Origin: Megascapheus bottae
Lineage: Eukaryota > Chordata > Mammalia > Rodentia > Geomyidae
Direction of reading: 5' to 3'
Length of the DNA stretch: 64,000 bases
Assembly (NCBI GenBank): GCA_024803745.1
Contig: JANJXV010000002.1
Span: 41,313,757 to 41,377,756, forward strand
Each line of letters starts with the position of its first letter. Position 1 is the first letter of the stretch. This document shows positions 23,447-34,319 of this stretch, one piece after another. The notes under the pieces were generated by a model. The model was given only the letters and a program-made list of their open reading frames with translations, was not told where the DNA came from and did no database searches. Made by a program: the position numbers and the translations under genes.

Positions 23447-23685
23447 CCAGGCATTGGTGGCTCATGCCAGTAATCCTAGCTACTCAGGAGTCTTAGACCT
23501 AAGGATTTCTTTTCCAACCTAGATAGGCAGGAAAGACCACAAAGTCTTCTCTCTAATTTAACTACCTAAAAAAGCAGAAGTGGAGTTGTGGCTCAAAACG
23601 GTAGAACATCACTCTTGAAAAGAAAATTCTCAAGGACAGCTCCTAAGCCTGAGTTCAATCCCCACAGCTGGGGAAAAAAATTACC
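23447..23685 (+). repeat. B4-like chimeric SINE
   Basis: Diverged copy: 'ggcattggtggctcatgccagtaatcctagctactcagg', 'ggagttgtggctcaaaacggtagaac', 'gagttcaatccccacagctgg', and an A-rich end. Confidence 0.88.
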
Positions 23686-23854
23686 TGTGAAAAAAATACC
23701 TGTTTCTTTGAAACAGCTCCTATAATGAATAATTCTCTGCACTGAGAACCATTCCTAGCCCTGTGGAAACATTTATTGATTTGAACGAAGCATATGTATA
23801 TTTCACTCCTTCCCTTCCTTATAGAACAGCACTTTCTACCAAGAAAACCACACT

Positions 23855-24070
23855 ATTGGGCTGGAAGTTTGGCATGGTGGTTGAGTGCTTGCCTAGCATG
23901 CATGAAGATCCAGGTTCAATTCCGCCATACCACATATATAGAAAAAGCCAGAAATTGTGCTGTGGTTCTAGTAGTAGAGTACTAGCCTTTAGCAAGTCCA
24001 AGGACAGCACTCAGGCACTGAGTTCAAGCCCCAGGACTGGCAAAAACAAAAAACAAAAACAAAAACACTA
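23855..24070 (+). repeat. ID-type tRNA-dimer SINE
   Basis: GGGCTGGAAGTTTGGCATGG start, 'ccaggttcaattccgcc' box-B derivative, right monomer 'gtagtagagtactagcc', 'gttcaagccccaggactggc', then a (CAAAAA)n tail. ACCACACTA before it and ACACTACC after it may be a decayed duplication. Confidence 0.92.
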
Positions 24071-24194
24071 CCTGTGCCTCTAGAGGACTTTCTGCACTGG
24101 AATATAATTACAAGTTCTACAGTGTGATTATTTTGTTACAGACAACCAACAGAAGTTTTAGGGACACATTCTTCCAATTCTCTGTTGTAGAAAT

Positions 24195-25191
24195 GAAAGT
24201 TTTTTTCTGGCTCATATATTTATATTTTTATTGTGATTAATAGAAGGGTTACATTTTATTCACCAGATAGAAGGTGCATTACTTCACAAACATTGATACC
24301 CTTTCTCATGACATGGTCCCCATTTCCCTCCCACCCTTCCCCCACTCATCTTGATTTCCCCCCTTCCCTATCAATTTTCAAATAACCAATTAAGCACATA
24401 TAAAACATATCACATAACAAGGTGAAATATTGTAAGAATATGAGATAACCAAGGGACAGTAAAAGAGATGAGAGATAACATAGTACATTAAGGACAACAA
24501 TCATTCATTATATTGCTTTTGTTTCTTTATCCTGGAGATCCTTACATTTACTGTTACACTATTTGGCCTAATGTCTCTAGATTGTGTTCTATTGTAAATC
24601 TCTGCTAGGAGAGCCCAAGGTTTCTACTGATTATGACAAATGAGGGAGACTATTGTGTCTATGTTCTTTTGAGTCTGACTTACTTCACTTAATAGGATCT
24701 TTTCTACGTCTTTCCATTTCCTTACAAATGGCGTGATGTTGTTCTTTCTGACAGCAGCATAGAATTCCATTGTGTATAAATACCACATTTTGTTGATCCA
24801 CTCATCAACTGAGAGACATCTGGGTTGGTTCCATATCTTTTCTATGGTAAATAGTGCTGCAATGAACATCATTGTGCTAGTAGATTTCGTATGTCCTTGT
24901 TTCTGGACAAGTGGGTAAATGCCAAGTAGTGCAATTGCTGGGTCATAGGGGAAGTCTATCTTTAGTCTTTTGAGGAACTGACATATTGCTTTCCATAGTG
25001 GTTGAACGAGTTTGCACTCCCACCAACAGTGTAGTAGTGATCCCTCCTGGCCACATCCCCTCCAGCATCTGTTGTTAATAGTTTTCTTGATCCTGGCCAT
25101 TCTAACTGGAGTGAGGTGGAATCTTAGAGTTATTTTGATTTGCATTTCTTTTATGACCAGACATGTCCAGCATTTATGAAGAAAGTTTTTT
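24195..25191 (-). mobile_element. 5'-truncated L1 (ORF2 C-terminus and 3' UTR)
   Basis: Minus-strand copy. The 3' UTR reverse complement runs from about 24215 ('attgtgattaatagaagggttac') through a C-rich tract at 24330-24365. ORF2 runs upward to 25180, with a 173-codon open frame at 24624-25145 containing [25 protein letters not shown] and YTMEFYAAVRKN and ending near an SEVSQTQKN motif. GAAAGTTTTTT occurs at both ends (24195-24205 and 25181-25191), a possible 11-bp TSD, although the sequence at 24207-24214 does not look like a clean poly(A) tail. Confidence 0.9.
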
Positions 25192-25354
25192 AAATCAATT
25201 TATAGCTAGGGAAGCTCTAAAAGAGACTCAAAGAAAAATGTTTCTGTTCAATAATTTCTAGAACAATTTACACAAACAATTTTGCATCCTCTAACTGGCC
25301 TGCTAAAATTGAAAAAAAAATCACAATAGTACCAGAAAACACTCAGCAGTGAAG

Positions 25355-25468
25355 CAGAAGTAGTTGAAATTTATTAAGCGCCTGTACCAGGCAAAGATCA
25401 GAAAAAATTACTACAGAACTAAGAAATGACATGGCCAGAGTTTGAACTCAGGCTGTTGTTAGTGATCG
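25355..25468 (-). repeat. MIR SINE relic
   Basis: 'gaaatttattaagcgcctgtaccaggc' and 'ggccagagtttgaactcaggctg' match the two ends of the reverse MIR consensus ('gcgcctactatgtgccaggc', 'gccgggatttgaacccaggctg'), with the middle shortened. Confidence 0.6.
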
Positions 25469-25474
25469 AGCTAG

Positions 25475-26905
25475 GCAGGAACTTTAGGGGCATCTGAGTT
25501 GGTTCCATATCTTTGCTTTGGTAAATAGTGTTGCAATGAACATTATTGTGCTAGTAGCTTTAGTATGTCCTTATTTCTGGACTTTTGGGCAACTCTATGT
25601 TTAGTCTTTTGAGAAATTGCCACACTGCATTCCAGAGTGGTTGAACAAGTTAACACTCCCACCAACAGTGTAGTAGTGATCCTTCCTGGCCACATCCCCA
25701 CCAGCATCTGTTGTTAGTAGATTTCTTGGTCATGGCCATTCTCACTGGAGTGAGGTAGAATCTCAAATCTGTTTTGATTTGCACTTTCCTTTATGGCCAG
25801 AGATGTCAAACATTTCTTCATGTGTCTATAGGCCATTCTTATTTCTTCTTCAGAGATGTCTCTCTTTAAGCCTTTCGCCCATCTTTCAATGGAATGGTTG
25901 TTTCTTTGAAAATTTGTTTTGGGGAGATTCAATTCATTTAGCTGTGGATATATTTTAGATATGAGCCCTTTGTTATATGGTTAGTGAAGATCTTCTCTCA
26001 CTTTGTGGGCTATTTAGCTTGCTATGTCCTTTTCTGTACAGAAGCTCTGCAATTTAATGCAGTCCCATTTGTCCAAACTTTCTTTAATTTGATGTGTTTC
26101 TGGGTCCTTATTAAAAAGTTTTAACCTGTGTCAAGGAGATCTAGTGCATCTCCTATTCCTTTTTGTAAAGTTTTCAGTGTATCTTCTTTTACCTGCAGGT
26201 CTTTGATCCATTTGGAGTTAATTCTGGTGCAGGATGACATAGAAGGATCCAACTTTAGTTTTCTGCAGGTGCTTAACCAGTTCTGCCAACACCACTTGTT
26301 GAAGAGGCTGTCTTTCTTCCATTCTATTTTCTTGCCTTCCTTATCAAAGATTAGGTGGCCATAGGTCTGCAGGTTGACTTCTATTTCTTCAGTTCTGTTC
26401 TATTGATCCTCAGGCCTGTACTTGTACCAGTACCAAGCTGTTTTGGTTAGTATAGCTCTGTCTAAAGTTTGGTATTGATATTCTTCCTGTGCTGTTGTTT
26501 CTGCTAAGAATTGTTTTTGCTATATGAGGTCTTTTATTATTCCATGTGAAATTTTGGATTGCTTCTTCTATTTCCTTAAAATATGACATTGGGATATTGA
26601 TGGAAATTGCATTGAATTTATAGATAGCCTTTTTGCAAGATTACCATTTTAAATTCTTCCAATCCAGGAGCATGAGAGGTTTTTCTATTTCTTCAATTCT
26701 GATTTAATTTCCTTTTTCAGGTTTTTAAATTTTTCATCATACAGGTCCTGTACATTCTTAGTTAATTCATAAGTACTTTATTTTCTTTGAGGTTATTGCA
26801 AAAGGATTTGCTTTCCTGATTTCTGCCTCACTCCTCTCACTGTTGACATACAGGAATGCCTTTGATTTTTGAGAGTTCATTTTATACCCTAAAAATTAGC
26901 TAATA
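25475..26905 (-). mobile_element. Internal L1 ORF2 fragment lacking its 3' end
   Basis: About 1.43 kb of minus-strand L1 ORF2. Going upward it runs from the region of the Cys-rich block (near 25620-25700), through '[15 protein letters not shown]' at about 25790-25830 and the 'MDQRP'/'KDPET' region, to diverged sequence near 26900. It overlaps in L1 coordinates with the neighbour at 24195-25191, so the two are separate insertions. It has no 3' UTR or tail, so its 3' end was probably removed by deletion. Multiple frameshifts. Confidence 0.88.
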
Positions 26906-27284
26906 CTTTATAACACAAACTGACTTTTTTCTGAAATATTTCAGTTCATCTTCATGATAGATGCTGAGTGTACCCAAAAGTGTAATTCAACCTTTTGAAT
27001 ATGTTATCTATGACTTTAAACTTAGTATGTTCAGAAATGTACATTCCACTGTAGTATTTTCCTATATGAACATGGATAGACTTTTTGAACAAATTCTCCA
27101 GACTTCCTTTCTTTAAAGAGAGAATTTCTTTATTAGAAACATCCATTCTCTTTGCACTACAATCTCTCCAGTCCTATTTCTTGATTTTCCTAGTCTTGTA
27201 TTTGCAATCCCCACATGAAAAAACACTATGTCTGGTTATAAATTCTGGCCTAAGGGTCTATATTTTTAACTCCTACACCAGTGT
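26906..27284. other. Unassigned stretch
   Basis: Nothing clear. The left edge may contain further decayed L1. Confidence 0.35.
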
Positions 27285-27395
27285 TACAGGCTAAATTATG
27301 TCTTTCCTGCTAAAATTCAAATGTTGAAGGCTCAAACACCAGTATTTCAGAATACCTCTATTTAGACATATGTTCTCTAAAGAAGCAATTAAGCT
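27285..27395 (+). repeat. MaLR-type LTR fragment (MLT1/MST-like)
   Basis: 'ctaaattatgtctttcctgctaaaattcaaatgttgaagg', 'ccagtatttcagaatacctctatttagacatatg' and 'aagaagcaattaagct' match in order the start of mammalian MaLR-type LTRs ('aattgtgtcccc...attcatatgttgaagtcc...cagtacctcagaatgt'). A non-coding, ancient endogenous-retrovirus-like relic. Confidence 0.6.
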
Positions 27396-27689
27396 GCTCA
27401 AGATGAAAGGCCTAACACAAGAGAATGAGTCTGAAGCCAGCCTGGCTACATAGCCAGAGGAAGACAGGCAGTTAAGCAAAGTGATGAAGTAGAAAAAATG
27501 AGGAAGAGATGGTAAGAAGTCAATTGTCTGTCCCAGCTCTCTTTTGAGTAGGGAAAGAGATACCCTAGAAAGTAGCTCAATCAGAGTACAAAGAGATGGC
27601 TAGGGCCCAAGGTGACAGCATCAGTGATTATAAAAGACTAACAATGAAACTGAATAGAACCCCTTAAAGCTCAAGAGGAGTGCAGGGTC

Positions 27690-28229
27690 TTGGCAAGCAA
27701 AGAGGACAGGCCAAGAGGGAAATATCCTGAAGTCTGGGGCTTGGAAGGATGTATCCATTCATCTAGTAGCAGCAGCTTGAGCACCCAATGTCTTTCCTTC
27801 CCGATGAAATTGCTGATCCTCTATGACGTGAAACCACTCCATCTCCTCTGCTCAAAGCCACAGGAACCCACCCTACTGTCTCCTACTTCCTGGAACACAC
27901 TCTTCCTGGGATGAGAGGTGGGGTGGTGCAGAAGACAATCCACCAGGCTAATCCACATCAGGAATAAGAGTTTAGGTAGAAAGCAGCATGGAGTCTGGGT
28001 TTCTGAACAGGCCCAGATAAACAGGACCTTCCAAGGTCAGGTCAATTCATTTTGTCCTTTCCCAGCTCCACTGGAGAAAATAGCATCAGGCAAGGGGGCT
28101 TCACATAGTGAAAGTGTTGCCATCTCAACCTCTGGAGTACACTATGATGCTGACATCTGGACAGAATGGTCTGCATCAGTGTTTCCTAGAATGGATCGGC
28201 AACCTTGTGAGGTTGGGAGACCTGCATAG
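27690..28229 (+). other. GC-richer region, 180-codon frame with one stop
   Basis: This stretch is visibly richer in G and C than its surroundings and matches no repeat I know. One plus frame is open from the ATG at 27690 to 28229 except for a TGA at 27912-27914. The inferred peptide has a serine run early on and no domain or membrane segment I recognise. It could be a decayed exon, part of a retrocopy, an old LTR, or chance. Confidence 0.25.
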
Positions 28230-28722
28230 GTGCAACAAGAAAAAGAATTAAAAGATAGAAATCCTTCACTGAACCTTTTTAACCCTCAAAATGTTCTTAA
28301 AAATGAAAAAAGCAACATAAAATTATATGGACAATCTAACGCAACTATTGAAAAAGATGAAAAATTTTCCCAATAGGTAAGATGAGGACATAGCTGTTTT
28401 CAGTCATTTATTCATAGGTAATGGTTTCAGTTATCTCCTATAGAGGTCTTTAAAGTCCACTTTTGCCAGTGTAAAATGAATGCGATGGGCCCAAATAAAC
28501 TTACAGGGTTATGAAATTCTGACACTTAGTTACTTCTTTGTTACCTTAAAACAGCCTAAGCCTGACATTATTATTGAACATTGGTAGCTGATGAGAACTA
28601 TAAAATTAGGATGTTACAAATTAATTAATTTTATGCTTCTGTATTAATCTCAGTTTTCTTAACTTGGGGAACCTAAAAGGTAAGGTAAGAACAATTTTAT
28701 ATTACAAAGATTTTTTAAAGAA
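28230..28722. other. Unassigned stretch
   Basis: AT-rich, with no recognised repeat. Confidence 0.4.
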
Positions 28723-28800
28723 ATATCAATGTTCAAGAAATATTTTACCCACTACCTGACAAATGTAACTGTAACCCCTCTATACATCACCCTAACAAAA
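28723..28800 (+). mobile_element. Very short L1 3' end
   Basis: 'aatatcaatgttcaagaaat', 'ccactacctgacaaatg' and 'taactgtaacccctctatac' are the last ~75 bases of the local L1 3' UTR. It is an extremely 5'-truncated copy. Confidence 0.8.
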
Positions 28801-28807
28801 AATAGTT

Positions 28808-28853
28808 TATATATATATATATATACATATATATAGAGAGAGAGAGAGAGAGA
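28808..28853 (+). repeat. (TA)n(GA)n compound microsatellite
   Basis: A TA run followed directly by about nine GA units, placed just after an L1 3' end. Confidence 0.95.
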
Positions 28854-28994
28854 AATATCTTCATAAACCCAATGAGTAATAAAAGACAAATAACTACAAT
28901 TGGATAAGATAAACCAGCATTCTAAACATTCACACAGTGAGAACAAAGGAGAATATTCTTAGACTATTTGAAAGGCTCAATAGCGTTTATATGA

Positions 28995-29545
28995 TCATAT
29001 AAAATGATGCTTATCAAAACAAATTTCACAAAATGGAAACAGGAGGGATTTTTTTATTGTACTGATTGTGGTTCTTTATCTTTTCTTTTTTTCTTTGGTT
29101 TATTCCCTTTTGTCACCATTTTTTCTGTACCCTGTGTCTTGTATATAAGTTTATCTGATTTGGGGAGAACAAGAGGAAGTACAGAAATGGTGGGACAAAG
29201 AGGCAACCAATTCACTAGTGATACTCACTAGACACCATGCTGAAAATGAACTGAACAAATTGGGGGGCAGGGATTTGGAAGAGGAAAAACTGTGAGAAAA
29301 ATGAGGGAGGGGCAACAGTTCAAAAACAAATATACTTAGTGATGTTGTGGTTCAAGTGGTAGAGCTCAAGGACAGCACCCAGGCCTAGAGTTCAAGCCCC
29401 ATGTCTGTCAAAAACAACAACAACAAAAAAAAAACAGCAACAACAACAACAAAAAAGAAAAACAAAGTACTTATTACCTGACTTTTGTAACTACAACCCC
29501 TCTGTACATCACCTTTACAATAAAATTTTACTTTAAAAAAAGATG
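28995..29545 (+). mobile_element. L1 3' UTR, interrupted by a SINE
   Basis: An L1 3'-terminal segment with 'gtataagtttatctgatttgggg', a G-rich purine stretch at 29255-29320 and, after the SINE, 'cttattacctgacttttg', 'aacccctctgtacatcacc' and an AATAAAATTTTAC tail. The interruption at about 29337-29465 is a younger SINE. Confidence 0.8.
29328..29475 (+). repeat. 5'-truncated SINE right monomer inside an L1
   Basis: Only the shared right monomer is present ('gatgttgtggttcaagtggtagagc', 'gagttcaagccccatgtctg'), with a (CAA)n/A-rich tail. CAAATATACTTA before it and CAAAGTACTTA after it look like a short, diverged TSD, so it inserted into the L1 3' UTR. Confidence 0.75.
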
Positions 29546-29937
29546 GTGCATAATGTTTAATGAGATAAATAAAGAGATCTTCAGAGAAACTGTAGTTTTG
29601 ATGAGTTCTTATGAAAGGAAAATATGTGTTTTCCTAAGTTACTTCATAAGGTTTTCTTTTTTCCCCCCAAAATGCTATAATCTCATTCTAACACTCTTGG
29701 GGACAAGAGCAGAGGTAAATTTGGGTTTCAGATACCTGCCAAGTGCTGGACTCTAAAGGTGAACGAGTGGTCTGGTAATCCCCTAAAGATTCAGTGAGTC
29801 ATGCTATCCAGTCATGCCAGGTTTCAGACAATGAGGATTAACATGGTGAAGATTCCTGGGAATGAGACTGCTATAGTTAATGATACATAATTATTTTTAT
29901 CTTAATAGATGTGGACAGATTTCTTCTTTCCTTTTGT
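29546..29937. other. Unassigned stretch
   Basis: Nothing recognised. Confidence 0.4.
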
Positions 29938-30181
29938 TCTTTTCTTCTTTTTTTTTCTTTTTGGCCCATCCTGGAGCTTGAACTCAGGGCCTGGGTGTTG
30001 TCCTTGGGTCTCTCTGTGCTCAAGGCTACAGCTTTACCACTTGAGCCACAGGACCACTTCCATCTTTTTTCTGAATAGTTTATTAGAGATAAGAGTGTCA
30101 TGGGCTTTCCAGCCTGTGATCTTCAGACCTAAGCTTCTTGAGTAGCTAGGTTTATGGGTGTAAGCCACCAGCACCTGGCTA
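29938..30181 (-). repeat. B4-like chimeric SINE
   Basis: Minus-strand full copy with a T-rich tail side (29935-29963), 'gagcttgaactcagggcctggg', 'ctttaccacttgagccacagg' and 'gagtagctaggtttatgggtgtaagcc'. Confidence 0.92.
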
Positions 30182-32227
30182 TGTGGCTAGAATTCTTTCT
30201 AAAAGGATTAAAACAACCCCAAATTTGCAAACTAGCAAAATGTACAAGGCAGTTTCAAACCCAAAGAAATCCTGGTCCTAATTCTCAAGAAACATCCTTT
30301 ATTATCAGAGATGTTTATGTAAATAAATAAATGATCACATCTATAGACTCACAGTGACACCTCTACTAATTTAACCAAGGTTTTCAACATGTGTCAAAGA
30401 AGAAGACAAAATAAAAGGCAAAATAGGCAGCCATTAGGAAAACCTGCTCCCATCTCAAGAGAGGCAGGTGACAGTTGCCATCTTTATAAAGAAAACACCA
30501 AAGAGGCAGCTGTACTGAAATATGCTTACAACATCTGCTTTTGTAGCTGCTTGCCAATAAAAAACAAAAACAAAACCTATTTTTTAAATTCAACTCTATA
30601 AATCTCCAAGATTCTGGCTCATGCTGTAGTATGGAGAATGCTAAAGAGCCATACAATCATTCCTGTGCCAATGGCAGTTCTTCAGGCCTGGGCTAATTTT
30701 TTTTTTCAGCACAGCAAAGGGAAAGAAACAGAACTTGCACTTGGCACCAGATCATTCTTGACTGTCTCACCCTGCCAATAAGCCTGACTTGAAGTATTTT
30801 ACAAGATTGTCAGCAGCTTCAAAACACCTCTACAGTTGGGCAGATGACTAGAGCAGCAGCCAAAGCAGCAGAGGCCATTTTAGACTTTAGGAAACAGCAG
30901 GTACAATTGGTTCCACGTGGAAATCGCATCAAACTAGGACTTCTGTGGTCTCCTTTCTCTGAGTATGTGAGATAGTTCTTTCTTTGCCTTTTATGTCTAA
31001 CTGGAAGAATCTGTAGCAGAACCTTGTCAGTAAATTGGAGAAGAGGCTACAAATGTGCCAATATGATTGCAGAGCAATTGAAGAATACAGCAGGGTGTCC
31101 TGAACAGCATATTAAAAGAATGCTGGGTTACTTTCTTTTGGGTGATTTGTGGTATTTCTTTCTCAGAATGCATAATTCATCTTCCTTTGAATTCAGAGTC
31201 TGACTTGCAAGGAATCTCATAGGAGTTGAGATCAGAAGTGTTTTAATGAGCAGTGACAGAAAAGTTTGGAAAGGAAATGTAGACTGAGAAAAATGTTGAA
31301 GTATCTTTTCGATCTTTGTTAATTATTTTTTCTCTAGCAACTGAACTTAATGTTATAGATTTTAAAGACTTTGTCTTGTCTTCCAATTTGTAGTTGATTA
31401 CAAAGCATGTATTTTGTACTCTTTATGAAATATTTCTGTGGAAATCATTCTCCCCTCAGATTACAGTCTTTATGGTATTTTATCATAAAGATCTTCCCTA
31501 GGAAGATGTGTGAAGAGTGAGATTTGAGGATGTAGAACTCACTTCATAAAAAAGTAGCTATGCTTAGATTCTCAAATCATAACATTGCATACTAAAAATT
31601 TTCTCTAATTATAATGATAAAAAATGAAATTAAAGCAAATGATTAATATTAATCCATACAAGGAGAAAGCAAAGCAAGACTGTTCATTGAGCTCACATGT
31701 AGAGCCATATCATCCCAATGGGTTCTGTGCAGAGACTCTGCCCAATGCACTTGAATCATGTATCTGTCTAGAAAGAGCTTATTTCAGTCTCTAGAGTCTA
31801 CTGAATCAAAGGTAGCCAACAAAATAGCATTTGTTTAATATTAGCCTTCAGTGTATATAATTAAGATGCTGATGCTGAACTATTGATGTTTACCCCATTA
31901 TCAAAAAAGGAAATAAATCTGACCATGATAGTGGTAGCCTGGATTAACCACTGACATGAAGACCATCATAAGCAAACACCCTGTTGAAAATGATCTATTG
32001 TCTGAAACATTCACTTATTGACCAAATGTAGAGGTCTTATTATATATACCCCAGGGTAGTGTAATTAAAGATAAATGGTATAAGTCAATTAGAATATCTT
32101 TTAAAAGCACACATTTCAGATTGTTAAAAAAACTGACAATCCTTTAATAGACCTTTGAATATCAACTTTTCCTGCACTTGAGCCAGCTAATAATAATTTT
32201 CATAATCATTAGTGCCTTTATGTTCCA
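30182..32227. other. Unassigned 2-kb non-repetitive stretch
   Basis: One of the longest intervals without an obvious repeat. No exon with convincing splice sites is seen. Overlapping frames at 30384-30656 on both strands are not supported. Confidence 0.4.
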
Positions 32228-32244
32228 CTATATATATAATGTTC

Positions 32245-32340
<96 letters not shown>
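32228..32340 (+). repeat. (TA)n(GA)n compound microsatellite
   Basis: About 22 TA units (32248-32292) change abruptly to about 24 GA units (32293-32340). Just before it, GTTCCACTATATATATA appears twice, at 32222 and 32240, a small local duplication. Confidence 0.97.
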
Positions 32341-32341
<1 letters not shown>

Positions 32342-33674
32342 AAATTACCTGTTAGTGAACCAGAGAGGACCAAATGGCCAGGAAAAGCAACTTAACCGAA
32401 GGCTAACTGACCCGGGCAAATGACTAGGTATGGAAATGCCCCAATGTGGTAAGAACTCTCACTGGAAAAGGAAAGAGCCTCAGAAGATAACCATTATGAT
32501 AGGGTTATATGCCATTAACATATGCACATTTCTAGCACCCAAAGAGCCTACAGCTTTCACCCTCACTGAATTTTCAGACTTGAGAAAGCCTGAATCTTCA
32601 GTGGTGTTGTACTTTTGCCTCTGTCCCAGCTCATTTTCTTAGATTTAATTTTCAAGCAAATTTTCTTAGTCTGTCCTCCTCTGAAATGCTTTTTAGGTGC
32701 AGGGGGAGCCAAACCTAAATCTCTTTTTCCTTCCCTCAAGTATAATGTTGTATGTTAAGAGTTTCCATTGTGTCTTTTATACTAATTCCCCTTTAATTTC
32801 TAAACTGTATGGGGCCCCAAAACCTACCAATCATTTCTAATAATCTACCTTCAGAAACCCCCACATATGTTGCATGGTTCTTGGTGATTCACAGGCTCAT
32901 GAAGAACCTCCAGTTCCATCTCCATTCTTATTTCTCTGTCACCTTGGCCAGATTTCCATCAGAGAAAGAAGGAACATGATCTGAAAGACTAGGTGACAGA
33001 ACTCAAGTAGCCATGTAATTCAGAAACTTCCATTTTACTTTCTTAGATGGCACCACCATAATAACACTTTAATTTGAAAATATTTTGAGCATTTTGATAT
33101 ATGGTGAAAGACTCCACAACTGTGATGTTTTTGTGTTTTGCTTTTTCTGCCTAATATCAGGAATAAATTAAACTCTTCTCTCCATCCCATACTAAAGATT
33201 ACAGTATAACTCAATCAATGCTTTGAAATAAATCAATAAATGAATTCTTGCTTTTTACTGTATCCCTAGTTCATTGCCTGCATATTCAATTCATTCAATG
33301 TAAAGAAAGTGAAAGAACCCAATCAGAGTTAACTAAACAGACTTGTGGATCTAATCATTTATTATTTGGTGACTGGAAGTTAGTCATTAATAAGGGAAGC
33401 TTTAAGTTATTGAAGAGACAAATGAGTGATTCTAAATCATGGAGTTTGGAGTGAGAAACTAGTGAAGACTGGGCATCTGAGTATTCAAATTCAACTGAAT
33501 AAACACTCAGCTTCATTCCCGTTTCTGCTTATGTTCTTGTTCCCTTTTCTCTCAGTCTACTGAGAAAAAAAGTCTTGGCCATTTCTGATTGAGAGCTCTC
33601 CACGGAAGCTCCTCTGAGAGATAGAAGACCTAAGTAATGTTGAAAGCCCTGTGCCATTTGCCTGCTTCTCCCTT
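32341..33674. other. Unassigned non-repetitive stretch
   Basis: No gene or repeat family recognised. The 70-codon frame at 32430-32642 has no supporting signal. Confidence 0.4.
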
Positions 33675-34155
33675 AAAAAGTGTGGTATACTCAAAGGAAC
33701 ATACGCCCAAGAGTCTCCCTCATTTGTCATAATCAGTAGAAACCTTGGGCTCTCCTAGCAGAGATTTATAATAGAACAAAATCTAGAGACATAAGGCCAA
33801 ATAGTATGATACTAAATGTAAGGGCCTCCAGGATAAGGAAACAAAAGCCATAATGAGTGATAGTTGTCCTTAATGTACTATGTTATCTCTCATTTCTTTT
33901 GCTATGCCTTGGTTATCTCATATTGTTACAATATTTCACCTTGTTATCTGATATATTTTATATGTGCTTAATTGGGTATTTGAAAGTTGATAGGGAAGGG
34001 GGTATATCAAGATGAGCAGGGGGAGGGTGGGAGGAAATGGGGACCATGTCATGAGAAAGGGTATCAATGTTTGTGAAGTAATGCACCTTCTATCTGGTGA
34101 ATATAATGTAACCCTTCTATTAATTACAATAAAAAAATCTAAAAAAAAAGTATGG
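33675..34155 (+). mobile_element. 5'-truncated L1 3' end with 11-bp TSD
   Basis: The L1 starts inside the end of ORF2 ('tactcaaaggaacatacgcc') and includes the full 3' UTR with its G-rich tract (33993-34035), 'tttctatctggtgaatataatgtaacccttc'-type end and an A-rich tail. AAAAAGTGTGG (33675-33685) and AAAAAGTATGG (34145-34155) are a duplication with one mismatch. The 3' UTR closely matches that of the twin-primed L1 at 20.9-21.4 kb, so the two are the same subfamily. Confidence 0.92.
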
Positions 34156-34233
34156 CAGCTGAGTACCTGACACACTGGATGAAAATAATGGACTGCTTGC
34201 TAGAAAGTTTATCCCAGAAGGTAAAAAAAAAGA

Positions 34234-34251
34234 ACACACACACACACACAA

Positions 34252-34311
<60 letters not shown>

Positions 34312-34319
34312 ACACACAC
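34234..34319 (+). repeat. (CA)n microsatellite
   Basis: About 40 CA units with few interruptions. Cys-Val alternating frames on the minus strand are artefacts. Confidence 0.97.
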
